Of a DNA stretch of 64,000 nucleotides, positions 39,516 through 47,069 are shown one piece after another (within the stretch, counting starts at the first letter, position 1; each line of letters starts with the position of its first letter). The position numbers and the translations under genes were made by a program. Under the pieces are notes generated by a model. It had not been told where the DNA came from. It ran no database searches and was given only the letters and a program-made list of their open reading frames with translations. Source of the stretch: Solitalea lacus (lineage in GTDB: Bacteria > Bacteroidota > Bacteroidia > Sphingobacteriales > Sphingobacteriaceae); assembly GCF_022014595.1 (NCBI RefSeq), contig NZ_CP091740.1, positions 3,584,200 to 3,648,199 on the forward strand, read 5' to 3'.

Positions 39516-40652
39516 CTATGGTAGTACTATTAATTTATTTCCCTCCTGTTTTAAGTGAAGACCATTTCTTTCTAAAATTTTTATTACTTGTGTAAGGTTA
39601 AGATTTCTTTCCAACTCTCCCTCAAATGATTTAGTTGACACTGGTCCGCTATAGATAATCTCAACCCCATACCATCGGTTGATATAGCGCATCACAGTGC
39701 TTACATCAGCCCTATTGAAGTAGAAATAACCGTTTTTCCAGGCCATCACTTCATCCATATTTACTTCAGGATTTATTTTAATTTCGTCAGTTACCTGCGC
39801 TTGTTGACCAGGTTTTAATACGTTCATAACATTTCCATTCAACACTTTTACAGAACCTTCCAACAGGGTAATCTTGATATCTGAATCATCATCATAGGCA
39901 TTTACATTGAAATGTGTTCCTAAAACTTTGATCTCCAAATCACCTTTGGCCACTTTAAAAGGTTTATGTATATCATGAGCAACCTCGAAATAGGCCTCGC
40001 CTGTGATTGTCACTTTTCTTTCATCAGACACAAATGCTACAGGGTAAGTAAGGGCTGATCCTGAGTTTAACCAAACCTTACTGCCATCTGACAAGGTCAG
40101 GTTTATTACTTTACTTCCTTTAGGATTTGTTAAGGTGTTATATTGAAGTTCTTCAATAGATTTTGAATCCGCAGTACCTTTATATTCAATTTGACCATTT
40201 GCTAGCTTAACCAGCTGCATGCTTTCTTGCTGAGCAATAGTTCCTTTGTCATTGCCCTTCAACTCAAGTTTTTGTCCATTAGCAAGTGTGATGGTTGCAT
40301 AATTTTCAGCAGGTGCTGAAATGATTGTGGGCTTTATTGAGGTCAGGTCCGGTTTTACAATTGTGTTTTTTGATGCCCAATAAATACCACTGACCGAAAA
40401 TATTAAAACAGCGGCGGCAGCAACCTTGAAGAATGACTGTTTATACAAAGGAATAACTTTGTTACCTAAACCCAGACGAATGTTTTGATAAAGCTGCTCT
40501 TTAATTTCTGAAAGCTCAGAATCAGAATAATTGGACAATGAATTCGCATCACTAATAGAATCATACCATTTATCGACTTTAGCTTTCTCCGCTAAGGTTG
40601 TCTTTCCTCTTAGGTAATTAAGTAATAGCTTTATTGTTTTAGGGTCCTTCAT
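39516..40652 (-). CDS. FecR-family anti-sigma factor
   Basis: This 378-residue protein has an N-terminal cytoplasmic part (about 1-75), one membrane helix (FFKVAAAAVLIFSVSGIYW) and a periplasmic FecR domain with GSKVWLNSGSALTYP, GEAYFEVAHD and FKVAKGDLEIKVLGTHFNVNAYD. It should hold the adjacent sigma factor inactive until the STN-containing transporter signals. Its order between sigma factor and susC is the classic arrangement. Confidence 0.92.
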   Translation of the reverse strand: MKDPKTIKLLLNYLRGKTTLAEKAKVDKWYDSISDANSLSNYSDSELSEIKEQLYQNIRLGLGNKVIPLYKQSFFKVAAAAVLIFSVSGIYWASKNTIVKPDLTSIKPTIISAPAENYATITLANGQKLELKGNDKGTIAQQESMQLVKLANGQIEYKGTADSKSIEELQYNTLTNPKGSKVINLTLSDGSKVWLNSGSALTYPVAFVSDERKVTITGEAYFEVAHDIHKPFKVAKGDLEIKVLGTHFNVNAYDDDSDIKITLLEGSVKVLNGNVMNVLKPGQQAQVTDEIKINPEVNMDEVMAWKNGYFYFNRADVSTVMRYINRWYGVEIIYSGPVSTKSFEGELERNLNLTQVIKILERNGLHLKQEGNKLIVLP

Positions 40653-40761
40653 GTCTGAGTACTTATGTCAATAGAACAAATCCACATTTCATGGATGCTC
40701 TTTCACACTAAATACCCAAACTGAATAAGTAGTACTAGTCAGTTTGAAAAAAAATTTGATT

Positions 40762-41328
40762 TTATAGAAAAAATGGTAACCAGCAGGAATATTGGGTTAA
40801 ATCCTTCCTTAAACGTTTTAATGCTGTAGTAAGAGTATTTTTTACAGTTTGTTCAGAAATGTTTAATTGTTGAGCAATTTGTGCGATTTGCAGGTCTTCA
40901 ATACGGCTTAGTCGATAAATCTCCTGCATGCGTTCAGGCAGTTCTGCTACTTTATTAGATATAATTTCCTGAAGTTCATTGTATTGCAAAACTTCCTCTG
41001 TACTTAGATCAACATAATGCAATTCTTCATAATCAAGAGGAACATGGATACCTTTTTTACCTTTTCTATAGACAGATTTTATAATAGCATACTTAAGTGC
41101 TGTAAAAAGATAAGGAGCAAGTGAAACCTCAACATTAATAGCGTTTCTATTATTCCAGCAGCTAATAAAAATTTCCTGAACCACATCCTGAGCATCAGCA
41201 TCATTGCCCAATCTATTAATTGCTTTTTGGTAGAGTGCCCTCCAGTATCGGTCGAAAATTACACGAAAGGCAGCCTCCTCGTCCTTGTGCACCAATAAAT
41301 CTTTGTCGTTTAACCCGGGTAGAATCAT
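40762..41328 (-). CDS. ECF RNA polymerase sigma factor
   Basis: This 188-residue sigma-70 family protein has region 2 (FDRYWRALYQKAINRLGN, DAQDVVQEIFISCWNNR) and region 4 (LPERMQEIYRLSRIEDLQIAQIAQQLNISEQTVKNTL, residues about 128-166). It is the first gene of the locus, followed by FecR and susC, so it most likely drives the SusC/SusD genes. Confidence 0.92.
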   Translation of the reverse strand: MILPGLNDKDLLVHKDEEAAFRVIFDRYWRALYQKAINRLGNDADAQDVVQEIFISCWNNRNAINVEVSLAPYLFTALKYAIIKSVYRKGKKGIHVPLDYEELHYVDLSTEEVLQYNELQEIISNKVAELPERMQEIYRLSRIEDLQIAQIAQQLNISEQTVKNTLTTALKRLRKDLTQYSCWLPFFL

Positions 41329-41499
41329 GAACCTTAAGCATTACTAATAATGGAAATAAGTTATTATCAATAATCTAATTAAGATTCATTTATTACAATG
41401 GATTACATTACTATTAGGATGGACTATTTTATTGTCAAAAGTGCATCGGGCAACAGGTAAAACTTCCGGTGAGCCTTTGGTTCAGGGTTTTCGTGCTAT

Positions 41500-41919
41500 G
41501 CGAGGCCCTTTTCGTGCTACGCAAAGGGCTTCGACTTCAAAACAATCGTCAAAAAGTTTAAACCAATTGACTTCGATTATTTTCACCAGTTCCGTTCCAG
41601 CCCCACCGACTGCAATACCTGTCCGCTAAAGGAAAACTGCCTAGGCAAAAGCAAAGAGAAGAAGATCGATGTAACGGTGGACAGGCCTTATTATGAGCGG
41701 ATGCACCAGCGGCTGAAAACCACAAAAGCCAAACGGATGAAAAAACTCCGGAGCTCGACAGTGGAACCTGTTTTAGGCACGCTGGTCAATTTTATGGGCA
41801 TGCACCGCATCTGGGGACCCGTGGCATCGAGCAGGCCAATAAGTTCATGCTCGGGCAGCTATTGTCTACAACCTGAAAAGCACCTGAAGTTTAGTGCGGA
41901 GCACTCCCTTCATCTTTAA
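41500..41919 (+). pseudogene. IS1182-family transposase, C-terminal remnant
   Basis: The + strand encodes PIDFDYFHQFRSSPTDCNTC, then LKENC, and YYERMHQRLK...KKLRSSTVEPVLGTL...FMGMHRIW. This is the conserved C-terminus of Bacteroidota IS1182 DDE transposases. Two frameshifts after HRIW break it; the parts GIEQANKFMLG and AAIVYNLK lie in other frames. The N-terminal two thirds are missing. It marks the left border of the cassette array. Confidence 0.75.
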
Positions 41920-41992
41920 ACAACATACCTCGTTATTTTAAAAGTGAGATTTGGTCGGCTATACTGTAAGCCGGTTTATTTGACATAGGTAT

Positions 41993-42036
41993 AAAAAAAT
42001 GACCCACTTGCAGTTCTTATGGTATGCAAAGTGGGT
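41993..42036 (-). terminator. strong terminator at distal end of the cassette array
   Basis: On the minus strand ACCCACTTTGCA pairs with TGCAAGTGGGT across a 12-base loop and is followed by CATTTTTTT. It lies about 105 bases past the last attC-like site, so it would end transcription of the minus-strand array. Confidence 0.85.
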
Positions 42037-42141
42037 ACTGTTGATACAACCATCTGTAATCAAATTTTATTATACAATGTTTTATATAGATTTTCCCTTT
42101 TGTTATTCGTTTCTATCTAGAACAGTCGTTAATAGGGTGAC

Positions 42142-42272
42142 ACATAACGTTATGCAGATTTACGATGGCAGGCTTTTCAGCACAAATGTTAATACGGAGA
42201 ACGGAACTTTCTATAACCACAAAACTGTCTGCGGAGCACGAACCCCCGCCTATTGCAATTGCGCTGTTATGT
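42142..42272 (-). other. attC10-like recombination site (after CDF gene)
   Basis: The outer cores ACATAAC (42142-42148) and GTTATGT (42266-42272) are perfect complements. The inner arms GATGGCAGG and CCCGCCTATTGC pair imperfectly. The middle (CCACAAAACTGTCTGCGGAG) is shared with attC5. Length 131 bases, within the integron attC range. The CDF stop codon lies 10 bases before the core. Confidence 0.75.
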
Positions 42273-42281
42273 GCTGCCTTT

Positions 42282-43151
42282 CTATTCATTCGGTTCAATA
42301 TGAATTAAAACGTGTCCTAATTGCGGTATGTCACTTCGCAAAGTGTCTTTGAGTTTATGTGCTATTTCGTGTCCGTTTTTTACAGAAATGTTGGCGTCAA
42401 CAGTTGCGTGCAGGTCAACGTGATATTTCATTCCTGCTTTTCGGATAAAACATTTTTCGGTTGCTATAACACCGTCAACAGTTAGAGATACTTTTCTTAT
42501 ATCATCAACAAGGTCGTCATATAGATGCTCGTCCATTATTTCTCCAAGTGCAGGTCTGAATATTTTATAACTGTTGTAAAGTATAAAGCCAGAAGCAAAT
42601 AATGCCGCCCAGTCATCTGCTGTTTCATAGCCTTTGCCAAAATATAGAGCAATGGAAATTCCAATTAGTGCAGCAATAGATGTAACTGCATCGCTTCTGT
42701 GATGCCAAGCATCCGCTTTTAACGAAGAACTATTTGTCTCCTTTGCTTTTCGCATTACTAATTGGAATGAAATTTCCTTCCAAATGATTAGCGGGATAAG
42801 AACAAATAATGTCCAAATTTTTGGTAATTCGTGTGGTGTCCCAATGTTTTTGATGCTTTCATAAGCAATGATTGTCGCAGATGTAATTAAAAACCCAACT
42901 ACTAAAAATGTAATCAAAGGTTCTGCTCTTCCGTGTCCATAAGGATGATTTTTGTCGGCTGGTCTGCTTGCATATTTTAGTCCGAATAAAACCAAGAAGG
43001 AAGAAAGAATATCTGTCGTTGATTCTATTGCGTCTGCAATTAGTGCATAAGAGTTTCCGAAGAATCCAGCAAGTCCTTTTATTATAGCCAAAGCTGTGTT
43101 TCCTGCAATACTAAAATATGTTGTCTGTATGGCGGTCTGCTCGTTGGTCAT
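42282..43151 (-). CDS. cation diffusion facilitator (CDF) metal exporter
   Basis: This 289-residue inner-membrane transporter has six hydrophobic segments and a cytoplasmic C-terminal domain (from about 205). Metal-site residues are the aspartate in YALIADAIES (TM2) and HxxxD in WHHRSDAVTS (TM5); the loop HPYGHGRAEPL is typical. It should export a divalent cation (zinc, iron or manganese) in exchange for protons. It is the gene of the last cassette, flanked by attC-like sites on both sides and separated from other metal genes, as expected for an acquired cassette. Confidence 0.9.
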   Translation of the reverse strand: MTNEQTAIQTTYFSIAGNTALAIIKGLAGFFGNSYALIADAIESTTDILSSFLVLFGLKYASRPADKNHPYGHGRAEPLITFLVVGFLITSATIIAYESIKNIGTPHELPKIWTLFVLIPLIIWKEISFQLVMRKAKETNSSSLKADAWHHRSDAVTSIAALIGISIALYFGKGYETADDWAALFASGFILYNSYKIFRPALGEIMDEHLYDDLVDDIRKVSLTVDGVIATEKCFIRKAGMKYHVDLHATVDANISVKNGHEIAHKLKDTLRSDIPQLGHVLIHIEPNE

Positions 43152-43170
43152 TGTCGTCTGTTAAGGTTGT

Positions 43171-43297
43171 ACATAACGTTTCAGCTTGCCGGGCGGGAAT
43201 TTTACCACAAAACTTGATTTGAAAAACTAAAATTTGATTAAACTACAAAACTGTCAACAAAGCACAAAAAACACCTTTTGGGTAGGTGCTGTTAGCG
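43171..43297 (-). other. attC9-like recombination site
   Basis: The left core is ACATAAC (43171-43177) and the right core GTTAGCG (43291-43297). CAGC...CCGGGCGGG on the left pairs imperfectly with GGGTAGGTGCTG on the right. The middle shares ACAAAACTGTC with attC5 and attC10 but is more decayed and AT-rich. Confidence 0.65.
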
Positions 43298-43309
43298 GCT
43301 GGACATTGG

Positions 43310-43576
43310 TCATTCAACTTCATAGTCTTCGGAGCTATCAGTCTCACCAGTTATACAAGTAAAACAACCTTTTCCTGAAATTGCAGAACCAATGATCCAA
43401 ATTGGATTTCCGCAATTACAATTTATCCCGTCTTTTCTTAATTGTTGGAAATATAAAAGGTTTTTATTTAATTCCACAATGTCTGAATTCGGGTTACTTG
43501 CTTTGTATTTTTTTATAAAACTATCTATCGATATTTTTTGAAAATTAGAGGCTGGATATTCTGGTTTAAAAGTCAT
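43310..43576 (-). CDS. small cysteine-rich protein, function unknown
   Basis: This 88-residue protein is lysine-rich and helical at first, then has the cluster CNCGNPIWIIGSAISGKGCF followed by TC. The CxC and CxxC pairs suggest a small metal-binding knuckle. It overlaps the upstream gene by 11 bases, and the two form one cassette between attC8 and attC9. I do not recognise the family. Confidence 0.65.
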   Translation of the reverse strand: MTFKPEYPASNFQKISIDSFIKKYKASNPNSDIVELNKNLLYFQQLRKDGINCNCGNPIWIIGSAISGKGCFTCITGETDSSEDYEVE

Positions 43577-43871
43577 AATGCCTTTGGTTCTCTGGAATTT
43601 GTTCTACTTCCGTTATATTTTCTAATATTTTCTCAAGTGTATTGTCTAAGGCTTTTTTGTCGGGAGGCGAACCCCAAAAAATGTCTGCTAGGCCGTATTT
43701 GTCAAGTTTCCGGATTTCCTCAATTAATTTTTTTGCATTGTCCAAATATTCTTTTTCGTTATTGCAGGATGATGCCATAACTCCGAACTGAAGTGTTAAG
43801 TCGTGACTGAATCTCTCCGCTTCAATTATTACTCCTCTATACGATTCTGTCGATAAGTCATCTGTGTCCAT
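43566..43871 (-). CDS. small acidic helical protein, function unknown
   Basis: This 101-residue, soluble, helix-rich acidic protein has an amphipathic first half (SYRGVIIEAERFSHDLTLQF) and a lysine/glutamate-rich second half. It overlaps the following cysteine-rich gene by 11 bases, so the pair is translationally coupled. A two-gene unit with no known motif could be a toxin-antitoxin or immunity pair; that is speculation from size and coupling only. Confidence 0.65.
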   Translation of the reverse strand: MDTDDLSTESYRGVIIEAERFSHDLTLQFGVMASSCNNEKEYLDNAKKLIEEIRKLDKYGLADIFWGSPPDKKALDNTLEKILENITEVEQIPENQRHYDF

Positions 43872-43876
43872 ATTTA

Positions 43877-44008
43877 GTTGGGTTTTTAGCCTTGCTTGAC
43901 GCAGGTGCGAAGAAAGTTCCGCCTTTGTCCAGCGTGACGAAAGTAATTTAATGTAGTGGGATTTGCAAGTTGCACTTCGCCCGCAATTGCGGCAAGCGGC
44001 TGTTGAAC
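43877..44008 (-). other. attC8-like recombination site, left core degenerate
   Basis: The right core GTTGAAC (44002-44008) is exact, preceded by the arm GCGGCAAGCGGCT. Its partner AGCCTTGCTTGACGC (43888-43902) pairs with small bulges. The middle CGTGACGAAAGTAATTTAAT and GCAAGTTGCA match attC1. The left outer core is not clear. The right core is also the boundary of an IS91-like element. Confidence 0.6.
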
Positions 44009-44185
44009 TAAACCTTCGGTAGCTTTAATTACCGCAGGATCTTACTTTTGCGAAAGTATCAACAGTTTCTAACATGACAAAAAAAGAATCCTGAAGCTTT
44101 AGGGGAAAACACCAAGCTTAACCGCGCTAAAGGCGAAGTTCCCGGATTTACCGAACTGATTCACCGGTTCGAACGCAGCATCTCC

Positions 44186-45025
44186 GTGTTGGGACGCAGC
44201 CCGAGCACCTTTAAAAACTACGCCCTGCATGTGGCGACCATCGCCCTGCATTTTGGCAAAATCCCTACCGAACTAGATCCCGAACAGATCCACGAATACC
44301 TCTTTCTGCTTCAAAAACGATCGAAATCACCCTCCCAAACTTATTTCAAACACACCGTTTACGGCCTGCGGTTTCTGCTGAAATCGGAAGGCTTGCCCTA
44401 TTCGTTTCTCCAGCTCCCCGAAATCAAAAAAGAAAAGAAGTTGCCGGTGGTTCTGAGCAAAGAAGAAGTGTGGGAAATGCTCCGGCATTGCCAGTTGCTC
44501 AAACACAAACTGCTCATCGGCCTGCTGTATGGCTGCGGCTTGCGTTGCATGGAAGTGCGGAGTGTTCGTCTGGCCGATCTGGACTTTCACCGCAAACAGC
44601 TCAAGGTGGTGCAGGGCAAAGGTAAAAAAGACCGGTATGTACCGCTCTCGGGGCATCTGATTCGGGGATTGAAGACCTACCTGCAGGCCGAACAACCCCA
44701 GGACTATCTCTTTGGCGGGCAACCCGCCGGCCGCACCGGAGGCGATTTCGACAGCCGTTACTCTCAAAAAGGCGTTCAATGGGCGGTAAAGGAAGCCGCC
44801 CGCCGGGCCGGCATCCGCAAAGACGTGCACGTACATACACTCAGGCACACCTTCGCTACCCATTTACTCGAAGACGGCATGGACATCATCACCCTCAAGG
44901 ATTTGCTGGGGCATGAAAACATCGAAACCACCATGGAATACCTGCATGTGGCCCAAAGTGGTCGCATGAAACCCTTCAGTCCGCTCGACACGCTCTTTGC
45001 CCAATGCAGCCCCGCTTCGAAGTAG
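44186..45025 (+). CDS. tyrosine recombinase of IS91-like element 1
   Basis: This 279-residue tyrosine recombinase has the catalytic set Arg in GCGLRCMEV, Lys in KGKKDRYVPL, HTLRH, LLGHENIE and the nucleophile Tyr in TTMEYLHV. The given start is a GTG, but homology with element 2 continues upstream in this frame to about 44084. An ATG at 44074 would reach that frame only if an A-tract of 7 were 6. It overlaps the transposase pseudogene by 22 bases. A partner role in element movement is inferred. Confidence 0.78.
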   Translation: MLGRSPSTFKNYALHVATIALHFGKIPTELDPEQIHEYLFLLQKRSKSPSQTYFKHTVYGLRFLLKSEGLPYSFLQLPEIKKEKKLPVVLSKEEVWEMLRHCQLLKHKLLIGLLYGCGLRCMEVRSVRLADLDFHRKQLKVVQGKGKKDRYVPLSGHLIRGLKTYLQAEQPQDYLFGGQPAGRTGGDFDSRYSQKGVQWAVKEAARRAGIRKDVHVHTLRHTFATHLLEDGMDIITLKDLLGHENIETTMEYLHVAQSGRMKPFSPLDTLFAQCSPASK

Positions 45026-45798
45026 CTCGGGTGCTGGATCTGTTGGGAGAAGGTATCGGAAAATTGGGTCTGAACTCCTGGCAGCTGCGCACCTTATCGG
45101 CCCTCAGAAACTGCCGGACTGCTGCCTTGGGAGGTCATATAGATGCATGCGATGAATGCGGCAATCTGCAAATCAGTTACAACTCCTGCCGCAACCGCCA
45201 TTGCCCCAAGTAATTCCTTTTTCCGGTGAAAGCCCTCAGCAAGGTGTTTCGGGCCAAGTTTGTGGCCGCCTTAAGTCAACAACATATCGCTTTGATGCCC
45301 GATATGCGCAAGGCGCTCTTTGAAAAAGACTGGGTGGTATATGCCAAGCGCCCATTTGGTCATGCCGGGGCTGTGGTGGAATACCTGGGGCGCTACACGC
45401 ACAAAATTGCCATCAGCAACCACCGGCTCCGGGCCATCGATGAGCAGTCGGTGACTTTTGCCTACAAAGATTACAGGGCTCAGGGCCTCAAGAAATGCAT
45501 GCAACTGAGCCACGGTGAGTTTGTGCGCAGGCTGGCCCTGCACATTTTGCCCAGGCGCTTTGTGAAAATAAGGCATTACGGCTTTTTGAGCAGTACCTGG
45601 AAAAGGGAGAAACTCAGCCAACTGATCGGGACCCTGGGCGGCACGGTGCTAGTAAAGGACAAGCCGGTAAACAGCCTGTTGAAAAGATGCCCCTGTTGTA
45701 AAGCAGGCAATTTGGTGACCATCGCCGTTTTCGACCGGCGCGGCCCGCCGGAGGGGTACATAGGCGCGGGCCAAAACATACTTTCCTGTAAAAACTAA
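45004..45798 (+). pseudogene. IS91-family transposase, internally deleted
   Basis: The N-terminal zinc-finger region is present (CDECGNLQISYNSCRNRHCP) and stops at 45213. From about 45223 the C-terminal half follows (VKALSKVFRAKF...YLGRYTHKIAISNHRL, which holds the Y1 tyrosine). Compared with element 2, about 110 codons are missing, including the HUH metal motif, so it cannot be active. Confidence 0.85.
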
Positions 45799-45956
45799 TC
45801 TTTACGGGTAAGGGAACTTATGCCCCTGTGCGAACGAAAACGACCTTTTTTACCTGAAAAAAAGCCCGTAAAAAAAGCAGGACACCCATCCTGCTTCAAA
45901 TTTCTTCAACTCCTCCGACGACAAGTCCATAACTGTAGGCCGCTACCGAAGATTCC

Positions 45957-46014
45957 GTTCAACACAGCCTTCATCGCTTGTCCTGCGGACACGACGAACG
46001 CTTAGTTATTAGGC
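45957..46014 (-). other. attC7-like recombination site, short type (58 bases)
   Basis: On the minus strand it starts GCCTAATAAC, where TAA is the stop codon of the kinase gene, and ends GTTGAAC. The arms TTCGTCGTGTCC and GGACAAGCGATGAAG pair around a short GCA loop with bulged bases. It is directly followed by IS91-like element 1. Confidence 0.72.
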
Positions 46015-47016
46015 ACAGTTTTTATTGTCCCCAAGTTTATAAATGTCATAGTATCTCCTAACAAGTCCGTTGATGAATCTTTTCAAATAATTTTCACTTA
46101 AAAATGAGTTCGACCAATTGTCGTAACGCTGACATTGAACACCTAAATAGAAAAAATATAAACTTACCCCAAGCATTGGAATAAGTCGTTTTTCTTCTGC
46201 ACTTAATGGTGTTAAAGATTCGTACCCTTGAAGAAAACGGTCAACTTTAGGTTGATAATCTTTAGCTTCATATTTCTCAATGTTGTGAAGTTGTAAAATA
46301 TAGTAAGCAATATCTAAGCAAAGCCAACCGTTTCCGCAGAAATCGAAGTCGAAAATGGTTACTTGGTTGTCGGTGGTGATGTTTAGATTGTCAAACCAAA
46401 TATCAAGATGAACAATTCCCTGTCTAATTTGCGAAATGTCGGCATTCTCAAACTCCTTTAACAGGTATATTTGAGTCGATTTCATAAAGCTCATTTCTTC
46501 TGTATCACTTTTCAAAAAGGCTGATACTTCTTTTAGTGAATCAATGAGAATTGCTTCAGGTGTATAGTCTATGCGATTTAATTTCTGATTAGTGGTTATC
46601 TTATGAAGTCGAGCTATCAGTTGTCCAATTTGGAAATGAGTTTCTTCTGAAATTATATGTTGTTTTTCACCAGATGCAAATGTAAAGAGCACAGCAAATC
46701 TGTCTCCTTCCGGTGCACTTAGTGTTTGTACGTAGTTGCTTTCATTGTCTGATAGCGGATAGGAAATGGAAATGGTATTTTCTTTTAGCTGATTCAGCAA
46801 TTTAATTTCCTCGTCAATCTCCGTTTTTGAGCGCCAATTTAAACTATACACTCTAAATACAAACTTGTTTGAGTTGTCGGTTACCAAATATGTGTCATTG
46901 ATCCCAGCTTTTATTAATTGGCATTTGGTGTCTTTGCTCAAAGAATATTTTTCCTGTAAAAACAGTCCTAAATGTGTCGCTGAAAGATTAGAATTTGTTA
47001 CTGGAAAATGTGTCAT
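46009..47016 (-). CDS. APH-fold phosphotransferase, cassette gene
   Basis: This 335-residue kinase of the aminoglycoside phosphotransferase/choline-kinase fold has the catalytic HLDIWFDNLNI (HxDxxxxN) and metal-binding IFDFDFCG motifs. An N-lobe lysine/glycine region (KFVFRVYSL) is also present. The substrate is not clear; relatives phosphorylate sugars, homoserine, antibiotics or proteins. It is a single-gene cassette whose stop codon overlaps the attC7 core, so it was probably acquired. Confidence 0.82.
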   Translation of the reverse strand: MTHFPVTNSNLSATHLGLFLQEKYSLSKDTKCQLIKAGINDTYLVTDNSNKFVFRVYSLNWRSKTEIDEEIKLLNQLKENTISISYPLSDNESNYVQTLSAPEGDRFAVLFTFASGEKQHIISEETHFQIGQLIARLHKITTNQKLNRIDYTPEAILIDSLKEVSAFLKSDTEEMSFMKSTQIYLLKEFENADISQIRQGIVHLDIWFDNLNITTDNQVTIFDFDFCGNGWLCLDIAYYILQLHNIEKYEAKDYQPKVDRFLQGYESLTPLSAEEKRLIPMLGVSLYFFYLGVQCQRYDNWSNSFLSENYLKRFINGLVRRYYDIYKLGDNKNCA

Positions 47017-47069
47017 TGGTCTGTTTTGTTGTCTGTGGTAAAATTCTGACTAACGTTTCAAGAAAAGAT

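Larger units (their letters stand above)
44009..45956 (+). mobile_element. IS91-like element 1 with tyrosine recombinase (defective)
   Basis: The element lies exactly between GTTGAAC (44002-44008) and GTTCAAC (45957-45963), which are inverted copies of an attC core. Inside each end, after six bases, both read TTCGGTAGC inward. It carries a tyrosine recombinase gene and an IS91 transposase gene that has lost its middle third. A hairpin AGCAGGA/TCCTGCT near 45877-45895 resembles an IS91 terminal hairpin. The element is clearly more GC-rich than its neighbours, a sign of transfer. Confidence 0.7.

Noticed and set aside
41677-41919. 80-residue plus-strand frame as a separate gene
   Set aside because: It is the shifted C-terminal piece of an IS1182 transposase remnant, not an independent gene.
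44327-44863. 178-residue minus-strand frame
   Set aside because: It is the GC-rich antisense of the tyrosine recombinase gene with its full catalytic set on the plus strand.
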